The notes under the pieces: generated by a model | Database searches by the model: none | What the model was told of the DNA's origin: nothing | Seen by the model: only the letters and a program-made list of their open reading frames with translations | Program-made: the position numbers and the translations under genes | NCBI RefSeq assembly: GCF_015710575.1 | Contig: NZ_CP065373.1 | Location: 3,410,001 to 3,474,000, forward strand | DNA length: 64,000 nt | Origin: Mycolicibacterium mengxianglii | GTDB lineage: Bacteria > Actinomycetota > Actinomycetes > Mycobacteriales > Mycobacteriaceae | Direction of reading: 5' to 3' | In this document: positions 45,759 through 53,876 of the stretch, one piece after another | Layout: each line of letters begins with the position of its first letter | How positions within the stretch are numbered: position 1 is the stretch's first letter

Positions 45759-46541
45759 CTACAGCGGCGTCACGTAGGCGTTGCTGATGCCGCCGTCGAC
45801 CAGGAACGTCGAGGCGGTGATGAAGGAGGCGTCATCGGAGGCCAGGAAGGCGACCGCGGCGGCCAGCTCAGAGGGTTCGGCGAATCGGCCCAACGGAATG
45901 TGCACCAACCGGCGCGCGGCGCGCTCGGGGTCCTTGGCGAACAGCTCCTGCAGCAGCGGGGTGTTCACCGGTCCGGGGCACAGCGCGTTGACCCGGATGC
46001 CCTGCCGGGCGAACTGCACACCCAGCTCGCGCGACATCGCCAGCACACCGCCCTTGGATGCGGTGTAGGAGATCTGAGAGGTCGCCGAGCCCATGACCGC
46101 GACGAAGGAGGCGGTGTTGATGATCGCGCCCTTCTGCTGCGGAACCATGTGCCGCAGCGCGGCTTTGCAGCACAGGTACACCGACTTGAGGTTGATGTCC
46201 TGCACCCGCTCCCAGGCGTCGAGGCCGGTGTTCTCGATCAGGTCGTCCTCGGGCGGGCTGATCCCGGCGTTGTTGAAGGCGATGTCCACCGACCCGTAGG
46301 TGGTGGCCGCGGTGTCGAACAGCGTGTCGACGGCCACCTGGTCGGCCACGTCGACGGGCACGAACAGCCCGTCGAGCTCGTCGGCGACGGCCTTTCCGGA
46401 GGCCGGGTCGATATCACCGATGACGATGGTGGCCCCTTCGGCCTTCATCCGCTGGGCGGTGGCCAGGCCGATACCGCTGGCACCGCCGGTGATGACGGCG
46501 ACCTTGCCTGCGAGCCGCTGGGTCAGATCGATCTGGGCCAT
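45759..46541 (-). CDS. Short-chain dehydrogenase/reductase (Rv2857c-like)
   Basis: A 260-residue classical SDR: cofactor motif TGGASGIGLA (residues 18-27), acidic residue for NAD after strand 2 (IGDID), NNAG at the fourth strand, catalytic Ser in NTASFVAVMGSATSQISYTASKGGVLAMSREL (Y-x-x-x-K as YTASK), and the C-terminal cofactor loop CPGPVNTPL. Immediately downstream of aldC. In this cluster it could oxidise the alcohol of a gamma-glutamylated amino alcohol to an aldehyde for AldC; this is inference. Confidence 0.92.
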   Translation of the reverse strand: MAQIDLTQRLAGKVAVITGGASGIGLATAQRMKAEGATIVIGDIDPASGKAVADELDGLFVPVDVADQVAVDTLFDTAATTYGSVDIAFNNAGISPPEDDLIENTGLDAWERVQDINLKSVYLCCKAALRHMVPQQKGAIINTASFVAVMGSATSQISYTASKGGVLAMSRELGVQFARQGIRVNALCPGPVNTPLLQELFAKDPERAARRLVHIPLGRFAEPSELAAAVAFLASDDASFITASTFLVDGGISNAYVTPL

Positions 46542-47906
46542 TCAGTGTTCTCCGATCGCGATGAAGACGTTCTTGGTTTCGGTGAAATGCAGTGGTGCGT
46601 CCGGTCCCAGCTCGCGCCCGAGCCCGGATTGTTTGAAGCCGCCGAAGGGGGTGCTGTAACGCACCGAGGAGTGCGAGTTGACGCTGAGGTTGCCCGCTTC
46701 CACAGCACGGGAGACCCGCAGCGCGCGGGACAGGTTGTCGGTCCAGATGGAGCCGGACAGACCATAGTTGGTGTCGTTGGCCAGCGCGATGGCGTCGGCC
46801 TCATCCTCGAACGGCAGCACCGTGACCACCGGGCCGAAGATCTCCTCGGTGACGGTGCGGTCGGTGCGTGTCGGCATCAACACCGTTGGCGGGAACCAAT
46901 ATCCGGGTCCGGTGGGCGCGCTGCCCCGGAACGCCACCGGCGCGTCGTCGGGCACGTAGGAGGCGACGGACTCCCAGTGCTTCTTGGACACCAACGGTCC
47001 CATCTCGGTGTCTCTGGCGCCCGGGTCACCGACCACGACGTTCTTGACAGCGGGTTCGAAGAGCTCCATGAAGCGGTCGAAGACACTGCGCTGCACCAGG
47101 ATCCGGCTTCGCGCACAGCAGTCCTGGCCGGCGTTGTCGAATACCCCGTACGGCGCTGTCGCGGCGGCGCGCTCCAGGTCGCAGTCGTCGAACACGATGT
47201 TGGCGCTTTTACCGCCCAGCTCCAGAGTCACCCGCTTGACCTGTTGGGCGGCGCCGGCCATCACCCGGGTGCCCACCTCGGTGGAGCCGGTGAACACGAT
47301 CTTGCCCACCCCGGGGTGGGTGACGAAGCGCTCGCCCACCACAGAGCCCGGTCCCGGCAACACCTGGAACAGATCCGGCGGCAGACCGGCTTCCACCGCC
47401 AGCTCTCCCAGCCGGATGGTGGTCAACGGAGTCCACTCGGCAGGCTTGATCAGCACCGCGTTGCCCGCCGCCAGTGCCGGAGCGAACCCCCACGAGGCGA
47501 TCGGCATCGGGAAGTTCCACGGGGTGATGATGCCCACCACCCCGATGGGGTCGTTGAACGTGACGTCCAGCCCGCCGCCGACCGGAATCTGCTTGCCGGA
47601 CAAGCGTTCCGGACTGGCGGCGTAGAACTGCAACACGTCGCGAACATGGCCGGCCTCCCATTCGGCGGCCCCGATGGGGTGCCCGGAGTTGGCGACCTCC
47701 AGTGCGGCGAGTTCATCGATATGCCCGTCCACCGCTGCGGCGAACGCGCGCAACGCGGCGGCCTTCTCCGCCGGGGCGGTGGCAGCCCACACCCGCTGCG
47801 CGACCTGCGCCCGGGCGACGGCGTCGTCGACGGCAGCGGCATCGAGTTGTTCGACGTCGCGTAGCACCTCCTCGGTCGCCGGATTGATCAGCGTCGATGA
47901 ACTCAT
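46542..47906 (-). CDS. aldC: NAD-dependent aldehyde dehydrogenase
   Basis: 454 residues. ALDH superfamily: GIITPWNFPM, KPAEWTPLTTIRL, FTGSTEVGTRVM, catalytic Glu in VTLELGGKSANIV, catalytic Cys in FDNAGQDCCARSRILV, and EEIFGPVVTVLPF. Orthologue of Rv2858c. It overlaps the GATase gene by 4 nt and abuts the SDR gene, so the enzymes should act in one pathway. By analogy with PuuC it would oxidise a gamma-glutamyl aminoaldehyde to the acid. Confidence 0.94.
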   Translation of the reverse strand: MSSSTLINPATEEVLRDVEQLDAAAVDDAVARAQVAQRVWAATAPAEKAAALRAFAAAVDGHIDELAALEVANSGHPIGAAEWEAGHVRDVLQFYAASPERLSGKQIPVGGGLDVTFNDPIGVVGIITPWNFPMPIASWGFAPALAAGNAVLIKPAEWTPLTTIRLGELAVEAGLPPDLFQVLPGPGSVVGERFVTHPGVGKIVFTGSTEVGTRVMAGAAQQVKRVTLELGGKSANIVFDDCDLERAAATAPYGVFDNAGQDCCARSRILVQRSVFDRFMELFEPAVKNVVVGDPGARDTEMGPLVSKKHWESVASYVPDDAPVAFRGSAPTGPGYWFPPTVLMPTRTDRTVTEEIFGPVVTVLPFEDEADAIALANDTNYGLSGSIWTDNLSRALRVSRAVEAGNLSVNSHSSVRYSTPFGGFKQSGLGRELGPDAPLHFTETKNVFIAIGEH

Positions 47907-48688
47907 GTAACCCTCTCTGTTTCTTTTCCACGACGGGAGGCAAAGCTCCCAGCCGCGCCGACGACACCGGCGAACAACCGCAGGTCGTCAAGGCGCTCTT
48001 CCGGGTGCCATTGCACGGCCACCACCCAGGCGTTCGGGTACTGCACCGGGTCCAGTTCGACGGCCTCGATCACGCCGTCGACACTGTCCTGGGCGCTGAC
48101 GATGAGCCCGCGGCCGAGCTCGGCGATCGCCTGGTGGTGGTAACACTGCGCGTCTGAGGTCTCCCCGATCAGCGACGCCGTCCGGGTCCCCGGCACGGTG
48201 CGCACCGCCGAGGTGCTGAAGATCGCGTTGCCGGCCTGGTGGCGGGTGTGGCCGAGCAGGTCCGGCAGATGCTGGTGCAGCGTTCCGCCGAGTGCGACGT
48301 TGAGCACCTGAGCACCTCGACAGATTCCCAGCACCGGCATATTTCGCGCCAAAGCGCCACGCACCAGGGCGAATTCCCAGGCGTCGCGGTCGAGCGCGGG
48401 TTGGTCGGTGGTCGGGTGCGCGCCCTGCCCGTAGGCCGACGGGTTGACGTCGCGGCCGCCGGTGATGATCAGTCCGTCCAGCCCGTCGAGAACCCGTGCG
48501 GCGATCGTCTCGTCGACCGGCTGCGGAGGCAGCAGGGTGGCGATGCCGCCGGCCCGGGTCACCCCTTCGAGGTAGATGGCGGGCAGGAAGCTGGCGCGCA
48601 CATCCCAGACGCCGGTCTGCGCCTGCTGGAGGTAGGTGGTCAGCCCCAGGACGGGTCTGCACACCGGGTCAGAGACGTTCGAAGCCAC
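47903..48688 (-). CDS. Class I glutamine amidotransferase / gamma-glutamyl amide hydrolase (PuuD-like)
   Basis: A 261-residue C26-type peptidase: VLDGLDGLIITGGRDVNPSAYG, nucleophile Cys in GICRGAQVLNVALGGTLHQHL, and catalytic His-x-Glu in VAVQWHPEE. This is the PuuD pattern of gamma-glutamyl-GABA hydrolase rather than a biosynthetic amidotransferase, since no synthetase partner is fused. It would release glutamate from the gamma-glutamylated intermediate. GTG start at 48688, overlapping the glnA4 end by 20 nt. Syntenic with Rv2859c. Confidence 0.9.
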   Translation of the reverse strand: MASNVSDPVCRPVLGLTTYLQQAQTGVWDVRASFLPAIYLEGVTRAGGIATLLPPQPVDETIAARVLDGLDGLIITGGRDVNPSAYGQGAHPTTDQPALDRDAWEFALVRGALARNMPVLGICRGAQVLNVALGGTLHQHLPDLLGHTRHQAGNAIFSTSAVRTVPGTRTASLIGETSDAQCYHHQAIAELGRGLIVSAQDSVDGVIEAVELDPVQYPNAWVVAVQWHPEERLDDLRLFAGVVGAAGSFASRRGKETERVT

Positions 48689-50063
48689 GCACCCGCTCCC
48701 AATCGGTCACCGCGGAATTGAACGCCGCCAATTCCACTCGGGCATAGTTCAGATAGTGCTCGACCACCTCGTCACCGAAAGCTTCGCGGGCGACCGTGGA
48801 GCCTTCGAACAACTCCGCCGCCTCGGCCAGTGTGGTCGGAAGTTTCTCTGCCCCACTGGTGTAGGCGTTGCCTGTGGTGGGTTCGGGTAGCTGCAGCCCC
48901 GCGTCGATGCCGTGCAGGCCGCCGGCGATCAGCGCCGACACGGCCAGGTACTGGTTGACGTCGCCCCCGGGTGCCCGAAGCTCCATGCGCATGCCCTGAC
49001 CGTGACCGACCACGCGGATCGCGCAGGTGCGATTGTCCATCCCCCACGCAACCGCGGTGGGCGCGAAGCTACCGTCGGCGAATCGCTTGTAGGAGTTGAT
49101 GTTCGGTGCATAGAACAAGGTCAGCTCTCGCAAGGTGGCCAGCTGGCCGGCGATGAAGCTGCGGAACATCTCCGACATCCCGGACGGCTGGTCGTCGTCG
49201 GCGAACACGGCCGTACCGTCGGTCCCGCGCAGCGAGATGTGGATGTGGCAGCTGTTGCCCTCCCGCTCATCGAATTTGGCCATGAACGTCAGGCTCTTGC
49301 CGTGCTGGTCGGCGATCTCTTTGGCGCCGTTCTTGTAGATCGTGTGGTTGTCACAGGTGACCAGCGCTTCGTCGTAACGGAAGCCGATCTCTTGCTGCCC
49401 GAGATTGCACTCCCCCTTGACACCCTCGCAATACAGCCCGGCGCCTTCCATGCCCAGGCGGATATCGCGCAGCAGCGGCTCCATCCGCGTGGAGGCCAAC
49501 ATCGCATAGTCGATGTTGTAATCGGTGGCCGGAGTCAGGTTGCGGTAGCCGGCCTTCCAGGCGTCGCGATAGGTGTCGTCGAACACCATGAACTCCAGTT
49601 CGGTGGCGGCCACCGCGGTCAATCCACGGTCGGCGAGCCGGTCCAACTGCTTACGCAGGATGCTGCGCGGCGCGGGAACCACCGGCGCCCCGCCGCCCCA
49701 GGACAGGTCGGCCATCACCAGCGCGGTGCCCGGCAGCCAGGGCAGCAACCGCAACGTCGAAGAATCCGGCGTCATGACCATGTCGCCGTAGCCCGCTTCC
49801 CAGCTGGACATCGCGTAACCGTCGACGGTGTTCATGTCGACGTCGACGGCCAGCAGGTAGTTACAGCACTCGGCGCCGTGCGCGGCGACGTCCTCGACGA
49901 ACAGCCGCGCCGAGATCCGCTTGCCGGTGAGCCGGCCCTGCATGTCGGTGAACGCGACGATGACCGTGTCGATCTCGCCGGCAGCCACCAATTCTTCGAG
50001 CTCGGACTGGGACAACCGCCCCCTGGACGGTCCTCTTGATGAGCCCCGCGATGTTTCAGCCAC
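48669..50063 (-). CDS. glnA4: Glutamine-synthetase-like gamma-glutamyl-amine ligase
   Basis: 464 residues, GS fold with an N-terminal beta-grasp (IDTVIVAFTDMQGRLTGKRISARLFVE) and the catalytic domain: LEFMVFDDTY (metal Glu), GECNLGQQEIGF, CHIHISLRG (His loop) and NRTCAIRVVGHG. The adenylylation-site Tyr region of GlnA1 is lacking. Orthologue of Rv2860c GlnA4; relatives in Streptomyces and PuuA of E. coli ligate glutamate to polyamines or ethanolamine rather than ammonia. First gene of the operon; divergent from an APC permease across 221 bp. Confidence 0.9.
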   Translation of the reverse strand: MAETSRGSSRGPSRGRLSQSELEELVAAGEIDTVIVAFTDMQGRLTGKRISARLFVEDVAAHGAECCNYLLAVDVDMNTVDGYAMSSWEAGYGDMVMTPDSSTLRLLPWLPGTALVMADLSWGGGAPVVPAPRSILRKQLDRLADRGLTAVAATELEFMVFDDTYRDAWKAGYRNLTPATDYNIDYAMLASTRMEPLLRDIRLGMEGAGLYCEGVKGECNLGQQEIGFRYDEALVTCDNHTIYKNGAKEIADQHGKSLTFMAKFDEREGNSCHIHISLRGTDGTAVFADDDQPSGMSEMFRSFIAGQLATLRELTLFYAPNINSYKRFADGSFAPTAVAWGMDNRTCAIRVVGHGQGMRMELRAPGGDVNQYLAVSALIAGGLHGIDAGLQLPEPTTGNAYTSGAEKLPTTLAEAAELFEGSTVAREAFGDEVVEHYLNYARVELAAFNSAVTDWERVRGFERL

Positions 50064-50284
50064 CTACGCTCCCTCGTCGGATATGTGGAGAAGTCAACCA
50101 TTGGATGACCAGCACCACCGAATACACCCCGAAGTTTTACCGAAATGAAGTGCCAAAGGTAGGACAACAGACCATTGGCAGTTCTATTGTGCTGCTCAGT
50201 GAGAGCTGGGTCACACCTGTGTCTTCGAGTGCCCTCACGCATCGTCTCGGCCGTCAGGCCCGGACCACCGGTAAGGAGAACACC

Positions 50285-51868
50285 GTGCCAGAGGGCCACG
50301 AAATACTGGACGAAGACGAACAGCACCTCGCCAGCCTCGGCTACACCCAGGAGCTGAACCGCTCCTGGTCAGGTTTTTCCAACTTCGCCATCTCCTTCTC
50401 GATCATCTCGATCCTGGCGGGCTGTTTCACCTCGTTCGGCCTGGGCTGGAACAACGGCGGCCCGGCCGCCATCGCCTGGGGTTGGCCCATCGTCTCGGTC
50501 TTCATCCTGATGATCGGCCTGTGCATGTCGGAGCTGGTTTCCGCCTACCCCACCTCCGGCGGAATCTATTGGTGGGCAGCCAAACTCGGCGGTCCGAAGG
50601 CGGGCTTCTACACCGGCTGGCTGAATCTGATCGGGCTGATCGCCATCCTGGCGTCGGTGGCCTACGGCTGCGCGACGTTCCTCGACCTCACCCTGGGCAC
50701 CTTCAGTGAGACCTGGCTGGAGGGGTACAGCCTGACCAGGACCTTCATCCTGTTCGTCGTCATCCTGGCGGCCTCGGCGACCATCAACATCTTCTCGTCG
50801 CACCTGCTGGCCATCATCAACAACATCTCGGTGTGGTGGCACGTGGCCGGCGCCGCTGCGGTGATCCTGATCCTGTGGTTGCTGCCCGCGCAGCACGCCA
50901 CCTTCGGTGATGTCTTCGCCCGAACCATCAACAACAGCGGCATGTTCGGCGGTGAGACGTCCGGGATCGGCGTACTGCTGTTCGTGCTGCCCATCTCGGC
51001 GATCCTGACGCAGTACACGATCACCGGCTACGACGCCTCGGCCCATCTGTCGGAGGAGACCAAGAGCGCCGCCGACGGTGCCGCCAAAGGCATCTGGCGC
51101 TCCATCTTCTACTCGGCCATCGGCGGCTGGATCCTGCTGCTGACCTTCCTGTTCGCCGTCAACGACGCCGACGCCGTGTCCGCCGGCGGCGGCGCCGTCG
51201 TGGGGATCTTCACCCAGGCGCTGGACTCTCAATGGGTGGCCGTCATCCTGCTGATCTCCACGGCAGGCCAGTTCTTCTGCACCACGGCCTGTCAGACCAG
51301 CGCGTCGCGGATGCTGTTCGCGTTCAGCCGCGACCGTGCGGTGCCCGGCCATCAACTGTGGTCGAAGGTGAGCAAGAACAGGATCCCGGCCAACGGCGTC
51401 ATCATCACCGCCGTGCTCGCGGCAATCATCACCCTGCCCGCGCTCGTCGAGGTCGACATCAACGGCGCCCCGGTTCCGGTGGCGTTCTTCGCCGTGGTCT
51501 CGATCGGCGTGGTGGGGCTCTACCTGTGCTTCGCAGTGCCGATCTTTCTGCGCTGGCGCATGGGCGACGCATTCAAGGTGGGTCGGTGGAATCTGCGCGG
51601 CCACCACAAGTGGATGGCCCCGGTCGCGGTGATCGAGATCATCATCACCTCGATCATCGCGATGTTCCCGACGTCCTCGGGCGGCGTCCCGTGGGGCGAC
51701 AGCTTCGAGTGGAAATACGTCAACTACACCCCCCTGCTGGTCGGCGGGGTGCTGATCCTGCTCTTCATCTATTGGCACGTGTCGGTCAAGCACTGGTTCA
51801 CCGGCCCGATCAAGCAGGTCGACGTCGGCGACGATGGTCCGGGAAAAATGAAGCAGGACGTCTCCTGA
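50285..51868 (+). CDS. APC-superfamily amino acid/amine permease
   Basis: 527 residues, 12 predicted membrane helices. It starts at GTG 50285, which has AAGGAG 6 nt upstream. The N-terminus DEDEQHLASLGYTQELNRSWSGFSNFAISFSIISILAGCFTSFG is typical of the amino acid/choline transporter (ACT) subfamily, with TSGGIYWWAAKLGGPKAGFYTGWLN and ITGYDASAHLSEET (the conserved GYD...E motif). Divergent from the glnA4 operon, so it probably imports the amine that GlnA4 gamma-glutamylates. Substrate not provable from sequence. Confidence 0.9.
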   Translation: MPEGHEILDEDEQHLASLGYTQELNRSWSGFSNFAISFSIISILAGCFTSFGLGWNNGGPAAIAWGWPIVSVFILMIGLCMSELVSAYPTSGGIYWWAAKLGGPKAGFYTGWLNLIGLIAILASVAYGCATFLDLTLGTFSETWLEGYSLTRTFILFVVILAASATINIFSSHLLAIINNISVWWHVAGAAAVILILWLLPAQHATFGDVFARTINNSGMFGGETSGIGVLLFVLPISAILTQYTITGYDASAHLSEETKSAADGAAKGIWRSIFYSAIGGWILLLTFLFAVNDADAVSAGGGAVVGIFTQALDSQWVAVILLISTAGQFFCTTACQTSASRMLFAFSRDRAVPGHQLWSKVSKNRIPANGVIITAVLAAIITLPALVEVDINGAPVPVAFFAVVSIGVVGLYLCFAVPIFLRWRMGDAFKVGRWNLRGHHKWMAPVAVIEIIITSIIAMFPTSSGGVPWGDSFEWKYVNYTPLLVGGVLILLFIYWHVSVKHWFTGPIKQVDVGDDGPGKMKQDVS

Positions 51869-52037
51869 GGGAATCACCGTGATCGCCCACGCTGGACCGG
51901 GACTGTGACGGGCGTCTCGGTCGGTTTGGATGCCGTTTGCAGCTGGGTAAAGAGTGACAATCGCCGGGCATGGCGCCCGGCACGATGGCCAGCAGCGTCC
52001 GGTTGTCGAACCGCCGACACAGAGTAGGGTCGAAAAC

Positions 52038-53843
52038 GTGTGTGGAGCCACCGGCGAGGTCCGCCTCGACGGAAGAACCCCAGAGATCGGCGCCGTCGCT
52101 GCAATGGCGGAGGTCATGTCCCGGCGCGGCCCGGACGGTTCGGGCGTCTGGTCACAGGGCCGGGTAGCGCTGGGTCACCGTCGGCTCAAGATCATCGACC
52201 TTTCCGAAGCCGGCGCCCAGCCCATGGTCGATTCCGACCTCGGGCTGTCCATCGCGTGGAACGGTTGCATCTACAACTACGAGGACCTACGCGCCGAGCT
52301 GGCCGGCCGCGGCTACCGGTTCTTCTCGCACAGCGACACCGAGGTGCTGCTGAAGGCCTATCACCATTGGGGCGACCGGTTCGTCGACCACCTCAAGGGC
52401 ATGTTCGCCTTCGCCATCGTCGAACGCGACAGCGGCCGGGTGTTGCTGGGCCGCGACCGGCTCGGCATCAAACCGCTCTACATCTCCGAGACTCCCGACC
52501 GGATCCGGTTCGCCTCCTCACTCCCGGCGCTGGTGGCCGGCGGCGGAGTCGACACCCGCATCGATCCGATTGCGCTGAACCACTACCTGAGCTTCCACTC
52601 GGTGGTCCCGCCCCCGTTGACGATTCTGCGGGGGGTGCGCAAGGTCCCGCCGGCCTCGCTGCTGGCCATCGAGCCCGACGGTCGACGGGTGGCCACCACG
52701 TATTGGGAGCCGGACTTCTCCCGCTGCGCCGAGCGCGCCGACTGGACGGAAAACGACTGGGAGGACGCGGTGCTGGAAGCGCTGCGGCTGGCCGTGAAGC
52801 GGCGCCTGGTCTCCGACGTCCCGGTCGGGTGCCTGCTGTCGGGCGGGGTGGATTCAAGCCTGATCGTCGGTCTGCTGGCCGAGGCCGGGCAGACCGGTCT
52901 CAAGACGTTCTCGATCGGCTTCGAGTCAGTCGGTGGGGTGTCCGGCGACGAGTTCGTCTGGTCGGACATCATCGCCAAACGCTTCGACACCGATCACCAT
53001 CAGATCCGGATCGACACCGCCCGCATGCTGCCCGCACTGGACGACACGATCGGTGCGATGAGCGAGCCGATGGTCAGCCACGACTGTGTGGCCTTCTATC
53101 TGCTGAGCCAGGAAGTCTCCAAACACGTCAAGGTGGTGCAATCCGGTCAGGGCGCCGACGAGGTGTTCGCCGGCTACCACTGGTACCCCCCGATGGGTGA
53201 TCCCGCGGCCGCCTCCCTCGATGGTTCGCTCGCGGCGTACCGCGCGGCGTTCTTCGACCGCGACAGCACCGGGGTGGGCCAGCTCATCACGTCCGCGTTC
53301 GCCGCCGACGGCGACCCCAGCGCCGAATTCGTCGCCGACCATTTCGCCCGGCCCGGTGCGCAGACCGGAGTGGACCGGGCCCTGCGGCTGGACACCACCG
53401 TGATGCTGGTGGACGACCCCGTGAAGCGTGTCGACAACATGACGATGGCCTGGGGCCTGGAGGGCCGCGTGCCGTTCCTGGACCACGACCTGGTGGAACT
53501 GGCGGCCACCTGCCCGCCTGAGCTCAAGACCGCGCACGGGGGCAAGGGCGTCCTCAAGCAGGCCGCCCGGAAAGTGATCCCGTCCGAGGTGATCGACAGG
53601 CCGAAGGGGTATTTCCCCGTCCCCGCGCTCACCCACCTCGAAGGGCCCTATCTCGACATGGTGCGCGACGCGCTGTTCACCCCGGCGGCCAAGGAACGCA
53701 ACCTGTTCCGGCCCGAGGCGGTTCAACGGCTGCTCGCCGATCCCAACGGCAAGCTGACGCCGTTGCGGGGCAACGAGTTGTGGCAGATCGCGCTGCTGGA
53801 GCTATGGCTGCAGCGCCACGGCATCACCGGGCCCGCGGCCTGA
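52038..53843 (+). CDS. Asparagine-synthetase-like amidotransferase (N-acetylglutaminylglutamine amide pathway)
   Basis: 601 residues. The GTG at 52038 places Cys at position 2, the required N-terminal nucleophile of the class II glutaminase domain (CGATGEVRL, RRGPDGSG, LGHRRLKIIDLS, NGCIYNYEDLR). The synthetase domain follows with the PP-loop LLSGGVDSSLIVGLL (about residues 267-281) and QGADEVFAGYHWYP. Housekeeping AsnB is separate in mycobacteria. Lying 33 bp before a GNAT/ATP-grasp gene, it fits the amidotransferase that forms the terminal amide of N-acetylglutaminylglutamine amide. Confidence 0.85.
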   Translation: MCGATGEVRLDGRTPEIGAVAAMAEVMSRRGPDGSGVWSQGRVALGHRRLKIIDLSEAGAQPMVDSDLGLSIAWNGCIYNYEDLRAELAGRGYRFFSHSDTEVLLKAYHHWGDRFVDHLKGMFAFAIVERDSGRVLLGRDRLGIKPLYISETPDRIRFASSLPALVAGGGVDTRIDPIALNHYLSFHSVVPPPLTILRGVRKVPPASLLAIEPDGRRVATTYWEPDFSRCAERADWTENDWEDAVLEALRLAVKRRLVSDVPVGCLLSGGVDSSLIVGLLAEAGQTGLKTFSIGFESVGGVSGDEFVWSDIIAKRFDTDHHQIRIDTARMLPALDDTIGAMSEPMVSHDCVAFYLLSQEVSKHVKVVQSGQGADEVFAGYHWYPPMGDPAAASLDGSLAAYRAAFFDRDSTGVGQLITSAFAADGDPSAEFVADHFARPGAQTGVDRALRLDTTVMLVDDPVKRVDNMTMAWGLEGRVPFLDHDLVELAATCPPELKTAHGGKGVLKQAARKVIPSEVIDRPKGYFPVPALTHLEGPYLDMVRDALFTPAAKERNLFRPEAVQRLLADPNGKLTPLRGNELWQIALLELWLQRHGITGPAA

Positions 53844-53876
53844 GCGGTACGTGGAACAATCGGGGAGTAGGCGACA

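Noticed and set aside
50136..50151. A GlnR-like half-site (TTTAC-N6-GAAGT) between glnA4 and the permease
   Set aside because: Only part of the GTNAC-N6-GAAAC pattern matches and there is no second half-site at the right phase. Too weak to annotate.
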